DNA of 64,000 nucleotides from Posidonia oceanica. Its lineage: Eukaryota > Streptophyta > Magnoliopsida > Alismatales > Posidoniaceae. The DNA lies in contig JAZBRS010000026.1 in the NCBI GenBank assembly GCA_037176725.1, forward strand, positions 61,420,501 through 61,484,500, in the 5' to 3' direction. Shown here one piece after another: positions 31,454 to 44,197 of this stretch (the stretch's first letter is position 1; every line of letters begins with the position of its first letter). The notes under the pieces were generated by a model that saw only the letters and a program-made list of their open reading frames with translations, was not told the DNA's origin and searched no databases. The translations under genes were made by a program, and so were the position numbers.

Positions 31454-34400
31454 CTAATGTCCATCTTCAAAGAAAATAATTTGAGGCTGAAAGTATTCTT
31501 TTCCGCACAGGTCTCGAACACTGTCCCAGCCACCAACTTTCTGCATGTAGTAAATTAAGTTAGCAAAGAAAAGAAATCCCAAGTCCATTAGTGTAGGTCC
31601 TAAGCAAGATTACCTCCACAGTTTCATCAGCAAACTTGATCCATTGCTCATGTTCATGACTGTATATAAAGCATATGAAATACTGGTGATGACGGCAAAC
31701 CTGCACATTAAATATCTGGATCACTAAAAGAGAAGTGCTTCTATAAACAACTTTTGGCATTTTCTGATGCCTTTTTACCAGTAAGGGGGAATGTGCATGT
31801 GTAGTGGGGACTGCAAGTGTCTTGAACGCCATTGAGTTCGTTGTAAATGTTTGTCTAAAATCATCTGTGTTTTGATGCTTTTAACTAACGACCAGAAGGA
31901 GTGAGTGCATGTGCAAGTGCAAGGGAGCAAGAGAGCACATGTAAGGCATTTAATATTAAAGAGGATGTTTTCCTCCTTGGTAGTATAGACAAAAGGAAAA
32001 GAATTAGAATGTAAATCGATTGTGTGAATTGAAATTTACAGAATGATACTATGATGTAGAAACTAGACAGACAAACCAAGAATCTGGAGGAAAGTTGAGT
32101 TATGTGGACATTTGCAAAACATCAACAATCAACACTATAGTTCCTAAATTGGCCATTAAACATTTTCTACGATACACCAAAGTAAAAACAGAAATATTGT
32201 ATCTGATTTAAATACTGTGAAATTTGGAACACTAAATTGTATTCCCTTTGGAAATGGTGGCCCGAAGTTTAAACTTTGATGACAGATCTAAAAAGACAAT
32301 TTAAGTAGTAAAAAGTAGAGAGCACAACTCATAGTTGAGAAGTTCCACGAGTAATTTTTATGAACTACATGAGTTAGTTTTTACACTTTCACCCTAGGCT
32401 AGAAGAAAAGAAAAATGAGAAAAATCTCTAATTCTCCATAAAAAATATTGAGGAAAAATATCTAATTCTCCATAAAAAAACTGTTGGATTCTTCTAATAT
32501 CTGCAACATAAGAAGCACTTCAGAATTTTCATCATGTCTCTTCTAATCATACCACAGAAACCAAGGAATGGGAAGACAGAAATGAACAGCAATTGTCACC
32601 AAGTTTCTTGTTGTCATACCACAGAAACCAAGGAATGCTTGTTGCTTTGTTTTGAGAGCCTGTAGATGATGCCTAAATCAACTTCTGTAGTTATAGCTGC
32701 CAACACCTGGGATATATCTTCACTTTCGCAAGCATTCTGCCAACTCAAAACTACAGAACACGTGTGATTTAATAATGTGGAAAATTTGAAAAAAAGAAAT
32801 CCATAATATCAGCTTGCCTACGGTGAGGTAATTTACCTACTGCAAAAATGTGAGGTGCTGACAAAAGTTCATGATATATGGGATTTGTTTTCTCACACCC
32901 TTCTCGATCACAAGGTTGCTGGTGATTCGTTATTACATGCTTCAAAAGCTGATCAAAATAACTATCTGGGTGCTCACGCTGAGAAAAGGAGAAATCAAAT
33001 GCCATTAGATGAAAATTGAAAAAAAAAACAATTGCAATCATCATAAGGACCATATCTGATCGTAAGGACCATATCCGATCGTAAGGACCCTGTCCAACCG
33101 AATAGAACTTTACTAGATATAGATTATTGATTAGCATGCCTTAGTATTCAGTATTGCATCTGCACCGACATTATGAAAAAATGAAGTGTACTTCAGACCA
33201 TTGGACAAAGTCTTGCAGCTGCACAGTTCCACTTCCTCGGATATGTTCATCCCAAAAGTGGAGTGTGCAAGGCAAGCTCCTTCACAATCCCAATCACCTA
33301 GGTAACAGCTTTCTGCAGATTTGGTACCAAAGTTTTCTGAACTAGATCCAAAAGATCTATGCAGGAACCAAAATATTACTGCCAAAACCTCGGAAACATC
33401 CTTCCTCTGCATATTATAGTAACAATGTATTAGATATCAGATGTTTCAGAACAAATAAATGAGGAAAATGTCTGTCCAGAGTAATGTAACAAGGACATCC
33501 TTTATGTTGAATGTATAAAGTTCCCATATAGGAAGTATGAACCCATGTTGGTTGTTGACCAATGGAAATTGGAAAGCATGGAATGAGAGAAAGAAATAAA
33601 CTGAGCATACTAGGTAGAAGATTTAAAATCAGATACCCCCTGTAAGTGATTGCAATGTCGATATAACTTGTTCAAAGTGGACCACAGATGAGGGGTAACA
33701 GGTTCTTTTCTTTCTTTAGATGCTATCTCCATGTCATTAAAAATGTTTTGCAAATCACAGGCAAGGCAATGCTCTCCAACATGTTTGTGTGTCGAATATG
33801 AAGATATGAATTGATCACGGAATTGTTTCAAATGCCACAGTAACTGAATGTTTACAGGAAAATGAAACATGTTCAGATTACAGATTAACAAACCAAAGAC
33901 GATTTTAAACAAAGAGCTAGCTTTTGAAACTTTTAAGCTGCACACCTGAATGATGACATTCAAAAAGTGATTATCATCACCTACTTCATTTTTTAAGCCA
34001 ACCCCTGGGATATTGTTTCCGTTCAAAGCACTACCTGTAGCTTCAGCATTGGTAGTTAAATTGTTTAGTCACATAAAAAATTGTAAACAGAAAAAAAAAA
34101 TACACACATTTCAGCAAAATCTATTAACCACCAGAGAATACAGTCTATTACTAAGAAGATGGCACTGTATATATGGTCATTTATAAAGGTTCCAATGTTC
34201 CCTTTTCCACTTAACACATATTTAACTATCGACATATTTCAAGATAAATGCATTATTCAATTGATATTTTCAAACTTCTATAATTATATTTGCATTAATT
34301 ATCATAATCCCTACCATCCTAAAAATACCGAGTCAACTTAGAGGATTCTTTTGGGATTTCAATAATTTGACAAAAAATTATAACCACCTATAATTGTAAA

Positions 34401-37400
34401 CCAAATATCAAAATCCAAGAAAGATACCATATAGATCATGAAAGACCAGTTAGCAAGTATAGCAATAAGATCAATCTAAAATGAAGATCCCTCAAATTCA
34501 CCTAGATTTTTAAAGATTAAAGACAGATAGAGAAAGCAACTTTAGTACAGAAAACTGTGACAGTGATTGAAAGAGAATGTGAACTGTGTATTGTTAAATT
34601 GTATTACTAATTTACTAACATAATCTTCAAGTGAATGGTTAGTCTGTAGCCAACTTCAATTGACCTATTGATGTAAAATGGTCCCTGCTGTTACATGCAT
34701 TGACCCTTGACCAGTAATTTCTTATGTAAAATATATAATATATACAGAATGATCATGTTTGTACAATTATAATTTTTATGAAAAGCTCTAAATATTAAAT
34801 GTAATAATGCAATTAACAATGTGATTGTTTTGTTTTGTGAGAATAAGCTATCACTAATTTTCTATTATCACAACTTGGATTTGTCATTTATTATATTTTG
34901 TCATGATTTTCTATGTTCTACAATATGAACTTACTGTTCTCTCAAGTCTCAAAGAAAGAACCCAAAACAAGAAAGGGAGAGCAATAAAGCGAGACCCTGG
35001 AGAGAAATGATATTTCTTAAATTTCAACTTTGAAATAGAAATGTGTACTATATAAATAAAAAATAAAAAACACAATGTGATAGTTGGCAACTAAAATAGT
35101 ACACAAGCTAGTATCTCGTTTAGAAGTATACAATTCAATATGAGAAGAACTCGAACCCTATATGCTTTTGAATTTTAATGGGTGTGGACATTAATGAATG
35201 AAACAAACTAACAACAGAAACAAACCATATGAAGTTACAGAAGTTTCCTGATAAAAGGTTACCAAACCTTTGGAATCCTTAAGCACCTGAAAAATTGCAA
35301 AGCATCAAAGATCAGAACTAAAACACAGAAATCATAAAACCTGTATTCACAATGTGAATGAACCGAAGAAGACAGTACTGAATCCTTCAACACTTAGTCT
35401 TTCTACAGCTGTTACCTTTTCTTTGTTCCTCTTCTCCTCATGAGATAGTTCTAAATCTTTTTTTGCAGCTTCAACATCTCTGAGTAAGCGTGCCTGCGAG
35501 AAAATAATACAATTAAGCATATTCAACAAAGTGGAAGCCCAAAATAGAAGTAATAAAACAAACAAGTGGAACAATTTATTTCCCTTTTGTATTAGCAAAT
35601 TAAAGTAAAAAACACTTGAAGAATACCTGCAAGAAGGAAGCCATTAGAAGCAAAATACTGCCTCTGTAATCCAAATTCGAGTATGATTTAAGCAATCGAT
35701 AAAGCTGCTTGTACCGTGACAGAGTCTGTAACATTTGCACTTCAATTTCGTTAATCAAAAGAACTTAAGGTGAGGTCAGTAGCAAGGATATACATATGGT
35801 TTCTTGATGCAAGTATCTTGAGTGAACCACAAACCTCAATTTTGTCAAGCTCCTCTCTCTTTTTCTGTAACAAAGCAACATGATCAGACTCAGCTCTATC
35901 ACTTTTTTTTTGTTCTTCAGTGAATAGGTTGTCAACAACTTGGGTAGCCTTCTTATTATACTCTAGGAATTCAGAATGGCTCTTGTGATAGGCCCGTAAG
36001 TCGTCAATGTTCTCTTTAAACATCTGGAATATATCTTTCCCCTTCTGTTTCTTTTCCTCTATCCGTTGGATAAAAGCTACTAATCGTTCCTTAGAAAATG
36101 AATCAGAAAATATCCAAGACAACAGCTTGTCTATATCCACTCTGTCCACAAAATCGTACGGGTCGTGAATTTCAGCATCACCAGTAGTACCTATGTTTCT
36201 GAATGACTGTGGATCCAAAATGAGACTATACGAGATGGAGCTAAAGAAAATCAATGGGTGCTTAACTACCAATGCATCGTTCAAATCATAATCCACAGTA
36301 AACTGCGGTGATTCACAAGCATTGAAATGATCCCGCAAGACCCCGAGGACCTCCTGAAGATGTTCTTCTTCAAGGAAACCTATGCAGTGGTGTAAGTCAT
36401 GATGAAGAATACGTCTCACCAACTGGGAACTGTATGAATAGCCTTCAATCCGTTTCAGTGCAGTCAATCTGCTCCAATCAAGGTGGCATTTCCAGAGGCG
36501 TTTACGCTTGATCATTTTCTTAAAGGTGTCCTGGATCTCTTTGAGGTACCGAGACCGTCCTTTGTGATCCAACAGAGGCGTCTCTTCAACGGTAAGTCTC
36601 TCTGTTTCAATCTCCTTCACAGCAGCAAGGGCAGCGTCAAAAGGTTCCCAGGTGCGACCTGAGATACTTGCCTTCGTCTCATCGTCGACGTCTACGTACA
36701 AGATGGAACGCAAATCTGCCAGAAGAGTCTTAACAGAAGTGAAAGGAAAACATCCGTGCCTCTTTAGGACTTTGAAAGTGTGAAGCTTCCTCTCGCACCC
36801 GTGGCACAAAGAGAAACGCCAGATACTGTTTTCCTCCACAAACGGAACGATTTCGTCAAGGATCTTCGAGGCACTGCCGTCCTCTAGCAAAGTAGTGTCA
36901 CAGTGTTCTATCAAGTCCTTAACCTTCACCTCCAAGAACCTCCTCTTCTTCTCCGTACTCAAGGAATCCCAATACATCCGCGCCAGATCCATCCCTTCCG
37001 GCACCGTCCCCTGCGGTTCTTCCTCCACAGCAGAACTCCCGACCGCCTCGTGCCGCGCCATGACACCGGCCTTCAGATCCCGCAAGTCCTTCTTGACCCG
37101 ATTGAGCCGCTCCTTCTCCGTCCTCAACCCCCCCCTCCTCATCCTGTCGGGCTGGTACATGTCCCAGAAGGACAACTTCGGCTCCTCGAGGGCGAGCGCC
37201 ATGTCGCATTCCCAAAGCACCTCCGCGCGCTGGTATTTGTCGAAGAGGCATACCTTGGGGATGAGATACGCGTAGAAGTAGCGGAACTCGATCACGTTGG
37301 GGCGGAGCTCCACGGCCTTCTTCGCGGACCGGTGGGCGTAGAGGAAGTGGGCGAAGCTGTTGAGGCGGTCCTCCGCTCGAGCGCCGAGTCTGGCGCGGAT

Positions 37401-37565
37401 CTCGCCGTGGACGCGGTGGAAGAGGGCGTTGGATGCGTTGGCTTCGAGGGCGTCCTTCGCCATCAGGAGGGCGTTGGAGAGATCATCGTTGAAGATCGCC
37501 TTCATGATCGGAGCGACGATCTTCTCCGGCGTGAGGTGCTTGGATCTTGCGCCCTGGGGCCCCAT
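31454..37565 (-). CDS. Ubiquitin carboxyl-terminal hydrolase-like protein with DUF627 and DUF629 (predicted pseudoenzyme), 11 exons, about 978 aa
   Basis: Exons on the minus strand are 37565-35835, 35725-35627, 35493-35416, 35286-35268, 34034-33946, 33843-33637, 33406-33140, 32978-32837, 32750-32620, 31700-31614 and 31540-31454 (stop TAG). Phases agree at every junction. Introns are GT-AG except intron 7 (GC-AG). Residues about 15-120 fit DUF627 and about 200-570 DUF629, which has a CxxC...H zinc-like motif (LCHGCERKLHTFKVLKRH). The segment around 578-640 is a charged helix, and about 650-975 is a UCH/USP peptidase domain (GLKNEVGDDNHFLNVIIQ ... QWIKFADETVE ... FQPQIIFFE). USPs remove ubiquitin from proteins. 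Here the Cys, His and Asp positions read His665, Tyr928 and Ala945, so catalysis is unlikely and a binding or scaffolding role is inferred. The start is the first ATG of a long GC-rich first exon. Expression is not shown. The structure was read by eye. Confidence 0.88.
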
Positions 37566-38295
37566 GGGAAGGGCGAGGAGGAGACGAGGGGAGAGAAAGG
37601 AGAGGAGACAGAAAACCTCGGAGAGTAGACCCAGAGGATCGTTTCGTTAGGTTCGTTTTGGCGGGACAAGACTTCAACATTTGGCAGTGATATAATTCTG
37701 TTGTTAGTGATTTATCGGTCGTTCATGAATTTCATTTTTTACCCACTGGTATCAATAATTTCAGTAGTATCAAAAAGGGTTAATTCGGTTGTAACTAGAT
37801 AAAATGGTAAATTTGGTTATTAGTTTTAAGTTTGAAATCTTTAAAATTTAGAAGGAAAAAAAAACTATCACAACCATAATCACGTTTGGCGATTGATTTG
37901 AAATTTAAACCCATATAGATTTTTATATTTTGAATCCCATCAGCTTGCTCCCTCAAATATTTTAAACCCAATCAATGTACCCCATGTTGCTCCCTCGTTA
38001 AATTTTGACAAGCCGTAAGGATGTAAATACAGCACGTCAAACGTAATTTTTTTGTTGCAAACGATAGGCACGTCAAACGTAATTTTCAACATTAGCTGAA
38101 TAACAATCAATCCGTGTAATTTGTGTGATTTCCCTCTTCTTCATGAATTTGGTCCATGCGAAATTCCTTTTGAACCATGAAAAGAATTAGCTTACTCTAT
38201 GCAGAATCACATTCGGGAAGCAAAGAGTACTCTAAACCTTGGTTGTGTTTGGGATGACAATGGCTATTTGACTTCTGTGTCTTTTGAGTGCCAGA
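37566..38295. other. 5' flank and presumed promoter of the UCH-like gene
   Basis: About 115 bp of moderately GC-rich, probably transcribed leader (37566-37680) is followed by AT-rich sequence up to the copia LTR at 38296. No canonical TATA box stands out close to the start. Two copies of CACGTCAAACGTAATTTTT lie at 38033-38052 and 38071-38089, about 38 bp apart. No other gene is seen. Confidence 0.4.
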
Positions 38296-38807
38296 TGTTG
38301 AAAATTAATATATCATCTAGATTTAATTTACACCAAGATTAATGAAGAACTAAAAAGGAAAAAATTATATATGCTTCCCATATAGAATTTTAACATGATA
38401 AATCAACAAGGATCGAACATAATCGAAAACATACTTGAATTTATAATGAAAATCGGAACGATCATCCTTTATCACGTGTACGAGAATTGGTCTTCTAAAC
38501 CATCAAATTCTTCTTTTCTTTCTTTTTTCAAGATTAGGGTGAGAGAGAAGGTAAGTTAAAAGTCTAGGGTTTGGGAATCATGGCCCATTATTTATAGAAG
38601 TCTATAAGTTTACATATTACCAATTCGATCCATCAACAAATAAAAATATGTTCAAATAGTCTCTACACGTTAAACTCACACCACTTAAGATGTTAATAGA
38701 CTCAACTCAAAATCAAATAGATCACTTTTAATGAGTCTAATCACAAAATAGCCTATAATACTTTAATTTATTTTATATTGGTTCATATTTAATTGGATTT
38801 TAACCCA
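38296..38807 (-). repeat. Copia 3' LTR, 512 bp
   Basis: Plus-strand edges are TGTTGAAAATTAATATATC and GGATTTTAACCCA. It matches 51874-52392 throughout, including AACATGATAAATCAACAA and TTATTTATAGAAGTCTATAA. The minus-strand purine tract AGTGGGAGATAGG adjoins it at 38808-38820. Confidence 0.88.
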
Positions 38808-39289
38808 CCTATCTCCCACTTGAGCTACACATAAAAATAACAATTAAAGCATTAAAACCTTATGAGTTCAAAATAGCTATTTAAACGAAGACATCTTTCA
38901 CAATCCAGTCCATCAACTATACCAACATAGGATCAAAAAGATTTTCATTATTTTAAGCGTAATTCAACCCACAATGGTCACTAATGCTAATACAACCAAC
39001 AATATATATCAAGTGTAGATGTATAGCATGAAATTTAGGCAAAGTAATCTAAATCCAACTGGTCCAACCTTAAACTTTAGTGAAATCAACATAAATATAC
39101 AGAATGTAAATAACTAAAAACTTTATTTCTATAGAAAATAATGTTTATTACAATAAAGCATCCAAATATAAACTTCCACTAAACCGGTACATTATTAAAT
39201 GATGCAACACTCATATGAGTAACATGCTCATGAAAGACTTTGAGTGACACTCCCTTAGTAAGCGGATCCGTAATCATGGAGTTTGTCCC

Positions 39290-40371
39290 AATATACTCTA
39301 TAAACAACTAACCATTTTGTATTATTTCTTTAACAACAAGGAACTTAATGTTTATATGCTTAGACTTTGATGAGCGTCTGCTGTTATTGAATATAGCATT
39401 GCAGATTTATTGTCATAACATAGTCTGAGTGGTCTTTCAATTCCATCTACAATCCGTAGACCCGTGACAAAATTCTTTAGCCATATTTCCTGATTGGATG
39501 CCTCATAGCATGCTACATACTTAGCTGCCATAGTAGAAGGAGCTATAAGCGTCTGCTTGACACTTTTCTATGACACAGCTCCACTTGCTAGCAAGTATAA
39601 ATAGCCTGAAGTAGATCTATGACTATCTTAGCATCTGACGAAATCGGAGTCAGAATACCTAATGATCTCCAGCTGATCTGATTTCCTATACACAAGCGCG
39701 GAGTCTTTGGTTCTTTGCAAATACCGTATGATCCACTTAACAACTTTCCAGTGATCCATATCTGGATTGCTTAAGTATCTGTCTAGCATGCCAATAATGT
39801 ACACAAGATCTGGACGCGTAGAAACATGAACATACATAAGACTCCCAACTACCGAAGCATATGGAATCTTCTACATTTCCTTATACTCAAAATCATTCTT
39901 AGGGTACTATTTGAGACTAAAGTTGTCTCCCTTAGCCACAGGGTATTTCCTGTCGTGTATTCACTCATACCAAATCTTTTGAGGACTTTTTCTATATAGC
40001 TTTTTTGTGACAATCCAAGAATACTTCGAAAATGATCCCGAAATATTTGGATTTCTAATACAAAAGAAGCTTTACCAAGGTCTTTCATCTCAAATTTGTT
40101 TAAAAGAAATTTATTGGTCTCTTTTTAAGTCCATATCATTAGTGGCAAAAAGTATGTCATCAACATACAAGACAAGGAAATATATTTACTCCCACTAAAC
40201 TTATGGTATACACAATTATCTACCAAATTCGTCTCAAAATCAAATGAAATGATAACTTGATGAAATTTGTGATACCATTGATGGGATGCTTGCTTTAAAT
40301 CATAAATGAACTTTTTAAGTTTGCAAACAATTTTCTTTGCGTCACCTAGTGCAAAGTGTTCTTGTTGCACT
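39290..40371 (-). pseudogene. pol: Copia pol, C-terminal RT and RNase H (degenerate)
   Basis: In several minus-strand frames: KKIVCKLKKFIYDLKQASHQW (40125-40376), the RT catalytic YVDD at 40156-40167 (intact, one frame away from the preceding piece), MKDLGKASFVLEIQIFRD (up to 40088), then STRPDLVYIIGMLDRYLSNP and MDHWKVVKWIIRYLQ (39628-39837). RNase H motifs AKYVACYEASNQEIW and LCYDNKSA lie at about 39370-39540. This order is diagnostic for Ty1-copia. Frameshifts and stops separate the parts. The upstream part of RT continues at 44198, beyond a solo LTR. Confidence 0.82.
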
Positions 40372-41304
40372 ATCATAACACCTGCAAATTTGTTTGCCTT
40401 TGTAATTGTCCAGTTTATTGAATTTTAACTGGAAGCGAGTATTACTGGCCGGTGTTTCTAGCGTAGGGTGGTGGCGCATGTTTCTGATTCATATTTGTAG
40501 CGCGATTGTCCTGTTCCAGTAATTCAGTGGTTTGCTTTTGGATTGGGTGTTGTAGCTTGGATTTGGATGATGTGTTTTGAGAATGAGATGATGGAGACCC
40601 TTGTGGAGGTATTGTTGGATGATTATGGATTTATATTGGGTTGTGGTGGTTTGTTGGTGTGCCTTGACTGCTGATCTGCTCTTGCACAAGCCACTAGAGC
40701 AGTGAGCAGTCGTGTGGATGTGGTTTTGTGCTCGTAGTCTTATATGCACGTAGCAATGGTTTGGGGGCTGGTTGCCTTGTGGTCTTTGAGTTAACGCGGG
40801 GTTGTTGAGCGTTGAACCCATGGTTGTGCGCACGCACTTGTGACCTGCAGATACGTGCGTGGGCCCACAGCTATTTAAGGGCAGCAGTTTACTCCTCACT
40901 CCTGAGCACCTCCCCTTTCCCGAGTGCAGTGAGTGAGAGAGTGGAGGATCCAGAGCCTTCTCTCCTTCCTTCCTCTTCTTCTCCTTCTTCTTTTTCTCCT
41001 CTTTCATTCCATTAGAGAGAGTGAGAGAGAGAGACAGAGAGAGTGGTGAGGAAGAGAGAGAGAGCACCGCCCCTGGCTAAGTGTTTCCCTTGCCCGTGAG
41101 GAAGAGGTGAGCTCCAATCGTCATCCCGGTGGCGGTGCAAGCTCGAAGAGGTCGTGCATGCTCAATTGGGAGCGAGAGGGAGTTGCCGTGCGTGGAGGTC
41201 GCTGGCAGGCTGGCAGCCATCGAGAGTTTCTATGTGCGTTGATTGAGGTACACACCCCCATCGATTCTCTCTCTTTTATGCATGGAATTTATAGAATGAA
41301 CATG

Positions 41305-41690
41305 ATCTTGATATGTGGTAGATTTTTTCGTGATTTTTAGATGATTTTATGGTATTTTTATAGTAAATATCATGTTGGGCTCATTCGTAGGGTTACTATT
41401 CACTCGTTAGCTTTAAATGAGAATCTTGAGTTTTGTACATCCAATCTTTGTGATTTTTGTCCCAAATAATAGAATATCTCGATATCTTTATTTTGATATG
41501 TTATGTGTAATTTTTGGATGATTTATGGGATTTTTACAATGATTATTTACTCTCAGTTGGTACTATTCATCCGTTAGCTTTGATTGAGAAATTCTCTGAG
41601 TTTTAGGCAGTGAATCATTGTGTTTTTTATGCCAAATGATAGAGTGCATAAATATCTTCATTTTGGTATCTTGTATGCCATATTTGGTTT
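41305..41690 (+). repeat. Tandem duplication of about 190 bp in the 3.8-kb LTR
   Basis: Both units run GATxxTTTATGGxATTTTTA, then GGTACTATTCA(C/T)(C/T)CGTTAGCTTT, then GAGTTTT, then CAAATxATAGA and ATATCTTxATTTTG. The second unit begins at about 41500. Confidence 0.65.
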
Positions 41691-42675
41691 GGATTGGCAT
41701 CTCCGACAAGCCCAAGTGCATGACTATTGTTTATGGGAAAATTTCAATTCGGTCTTCCATATTTGTATAATATTAACCTTGCTTTCTATTGATTTTTGAT
41801 TAATCATTGTGCACATGGAAAATTACATACCAAACCTTATACTTTGGCACATCAATTGTTTTTCTTTTGCATGCAATAATAAATGAATAGATGCATGAGT
41901 CGATGCTTTGCATATAATGCATATACATGTATATGGAAATTGTTGATGGTTTTGGTGCTTTTAGCTTTGTGGATGGTTGATCCTCTTTAACCTCCTTGAT
42001 GTAGATAGTGATCTATAGATAAGCTAGGAGGTAGTTTTATAATTTTACTTAGATATTTGTGTGTGTTGTGCACTGAAATGATTCAGGAGCACAATTTGGG
42101 GTATTGAACGTAGACCTGGCCGCATCCAACACTTTAGTATCCTAAACTTAAAGTTCTGAGTGTGGTTTGTGTGGTGTCTAACCTTGTAGTTAAAAGAAAC
42201 TTCAATACTTTTGCTTTGGCTTTTATGTGGTCTTTTTTGGGTGGATTTTATACCTAGAAGTTGTTTTTGCTTCTCCGTTCCTATTTTTGGGTGTTTTGCT
42301 TAGGTTGTCGTCGTGGGTTGAGCGAGACACTCTAGAACTCAGACGCTCCCATAGTGTTATTTTTTGGGCCTAATAGAGGAGCTGTCTAGACTGCATTTTG
42401 AGCTGGTTTTTGGAATGTGATTTCAAAAGGGTTTTCAAAATGATTTGAGGAAAATATGGAATATTTTGGAATATGATTTCCAAAGGATTTGGAAAAGAGA
42501 TTCAGAGTTTTGTGACTTTTGTTGTGGTTTTCCGTGCCACGTTTGGCACGGTGTTTTGTTATGCTTTTAAGATGATTTTTGAAAAGGTTTCGAAATGATT
42601 TTCCGAAAGAGATTTGGAAAAGAAAATGCATAAGTTTTGCAAATGTTTTGGAAAGTATTTTCCACTCGTTTTTTG

Positions 42676-43125
42676 TTTGTGGAGACCAAGAAGCCGTAGG
42701 ATTGTGCTAGTAGATCGAAAGGGTATGATACCTTTGGAGAAGTTAAGCACAAGTCCGAGGTTGAGGTCTGAGAACCAAGAGGCCGAGGAATTGCGGTAGC
42801 AGACCCTGGGGGTATGATACCTCTGTGTAGCTGGGTGTGATGTCCGAGGATGAGGTTCTAGAGCTAATAGGCCGGAGGGTTGTGTTACCGGGACCAGGGA
42901 GTGTGATACTCCTGGGTGGTTGAGCACGATTGACTAGGCTGAGGTTCAAGGGTTGAGGTGTCATCCGGACATTACGGTATCATGGTAGCGGACTCAGGGG
43001 GTAAGATACCTCTGTGTAGCTGGGCATGATACCCTGGTTGCTCCAGGTACTGAGACTTGAGAGTGGTGGTTGAGCCCGGGGGTGAGGGACCCTTGGTTGT
43101 TCGAGGCACTGAGACTAGGACGTCG
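42676..43125 (+). repeat. Array of about 90-bp units in the 3.8-kb LTR
   Basis: Units starting near 42680, 42770, 42860 and 42950 each hold GAGxxCxAxxAGGCCG-like sequence, a GTATGATACCTxTG segment and CCGAGGxTGAGGTTC. A looser fifth unit runs to about 43125. The array lies in a GC-richer part of the LTR. Confidence 0.65.
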
Positions 43126-44197
43126 AGAGGGCGGACCCTGTGGTGTTGTCCTGAGAAAGGATAGCTTGCCTGAGGAGGGTGAGCGGCTTTCCTGAGGAGG
43201 GTTAGCTTTGTGAGGGTTCTGCAGAGAGGCAGGACACCGGGACAAGCATGCTCCTCACAGGGTGGTTTGTCCGTGGCAGTGTAATGCACTTAGGTGGCTG
43301 CTTGTGGCCAGTGTTGGTTGCTTGACATCGGGCAACATGACACATTGTTGAGGGTCCTTCTGAGAGGTTGGACTTCGAGATGGATGGGCTGCGGCTTGTT
43401 CGTGACAGTGCAGTGGTGTTTCGACGGCTGCTTGTGGCTAGTGTTTGTTGTGGTTGTGGTTTTTTGAACCCTGATTTAGGAAATCAGGCTCTAGTTTGGA
43501 GAAGACCGTAGTTTCTAAACTATGGCTCTGTGGTTGTTTGTTTCGTGGTTGTTGTGGGTGCGCTGTTTGCAATAGAGAGCATTCAGACACCGTTAGCTGT
43601 CTGATTTGCACAGAGAGTGTGTGGGTTCAGACTGTGTGGTTTTGGTGGTTTTGTGTGTGTGGTTTTGGACTTGATTTAGCGAAGAGTAACCATTTCAAGT
43701 GTGCATAAGAGTTTTGAAAAACATGCATCTGGTGTTGGTTTGAAAGAAAGAGAAAAATGGTTTTAAATTGTATGTTTTAAAGGTTTGTTGCTTGCTAGAT
43801 AATAGTGAATTGCATTGTTGTGGTGTTGTGGCATCCAGGTGAGATGCCTGAGTTTTGCTACTTTCGACGTGGTTACGCCTGGTTCCTTGGCGTCGTCTAC
43901 CGAGTTGGTTCTGGTGTGTGTTTAGGATGGGTGTGTGCTGGATGACCTTTTTGAGTGGTCACTCATGTATACTTTGATTTGTGCTTTCGCAGGTACAGGT
44001 TAGGAGTAGGATTGGCTCACTAGTATACATAGAGAGGAGTCACTCTGCCACACATTAAGAGTTCTGGGTAAGTAGAATGCTTTAGATTTAATTCTGTTAA
44101 TCATGCCATTTATTAATGATTATGTTTGGATTTAGAAATTAGTATAATAGATTGGAAAGAAAATTTAGGGTGTGACGACTGAAGACGTTACAACCAT

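Larger units (their letters stand above)
40377..44192 (+). mobile_element. Solo LTR of a Ty3-like element, 3.8 kb, inside the copia RT
   Basis: Inserted between ATCAT (40372-40376) and ACCAT (44193-44197), a 5-bp duplication with one change. Removing it rejoins the copia RT frame (DETSIYMV then VQQE). The right edge is GACGTTACA; the left edge AACACCTGC has lost the usual TG. A TATA-like TATTTAAG (40872-40879), followed by a CT-rich leader, argues for plus orientation. It contains a roughly 190-bp tandem duplication and an array of about 90-bp units (separate entries). No coding region is credible. Confidence 0.75.

Noticed and set aside
36903..37628. 241-codon plus-strand ORF opposite exon 1 of the UCH-like gene
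   Set aside because: It is antisense to a well-supported coding exon with high GC at third positions; its residue mix is typical of a shadow frame.
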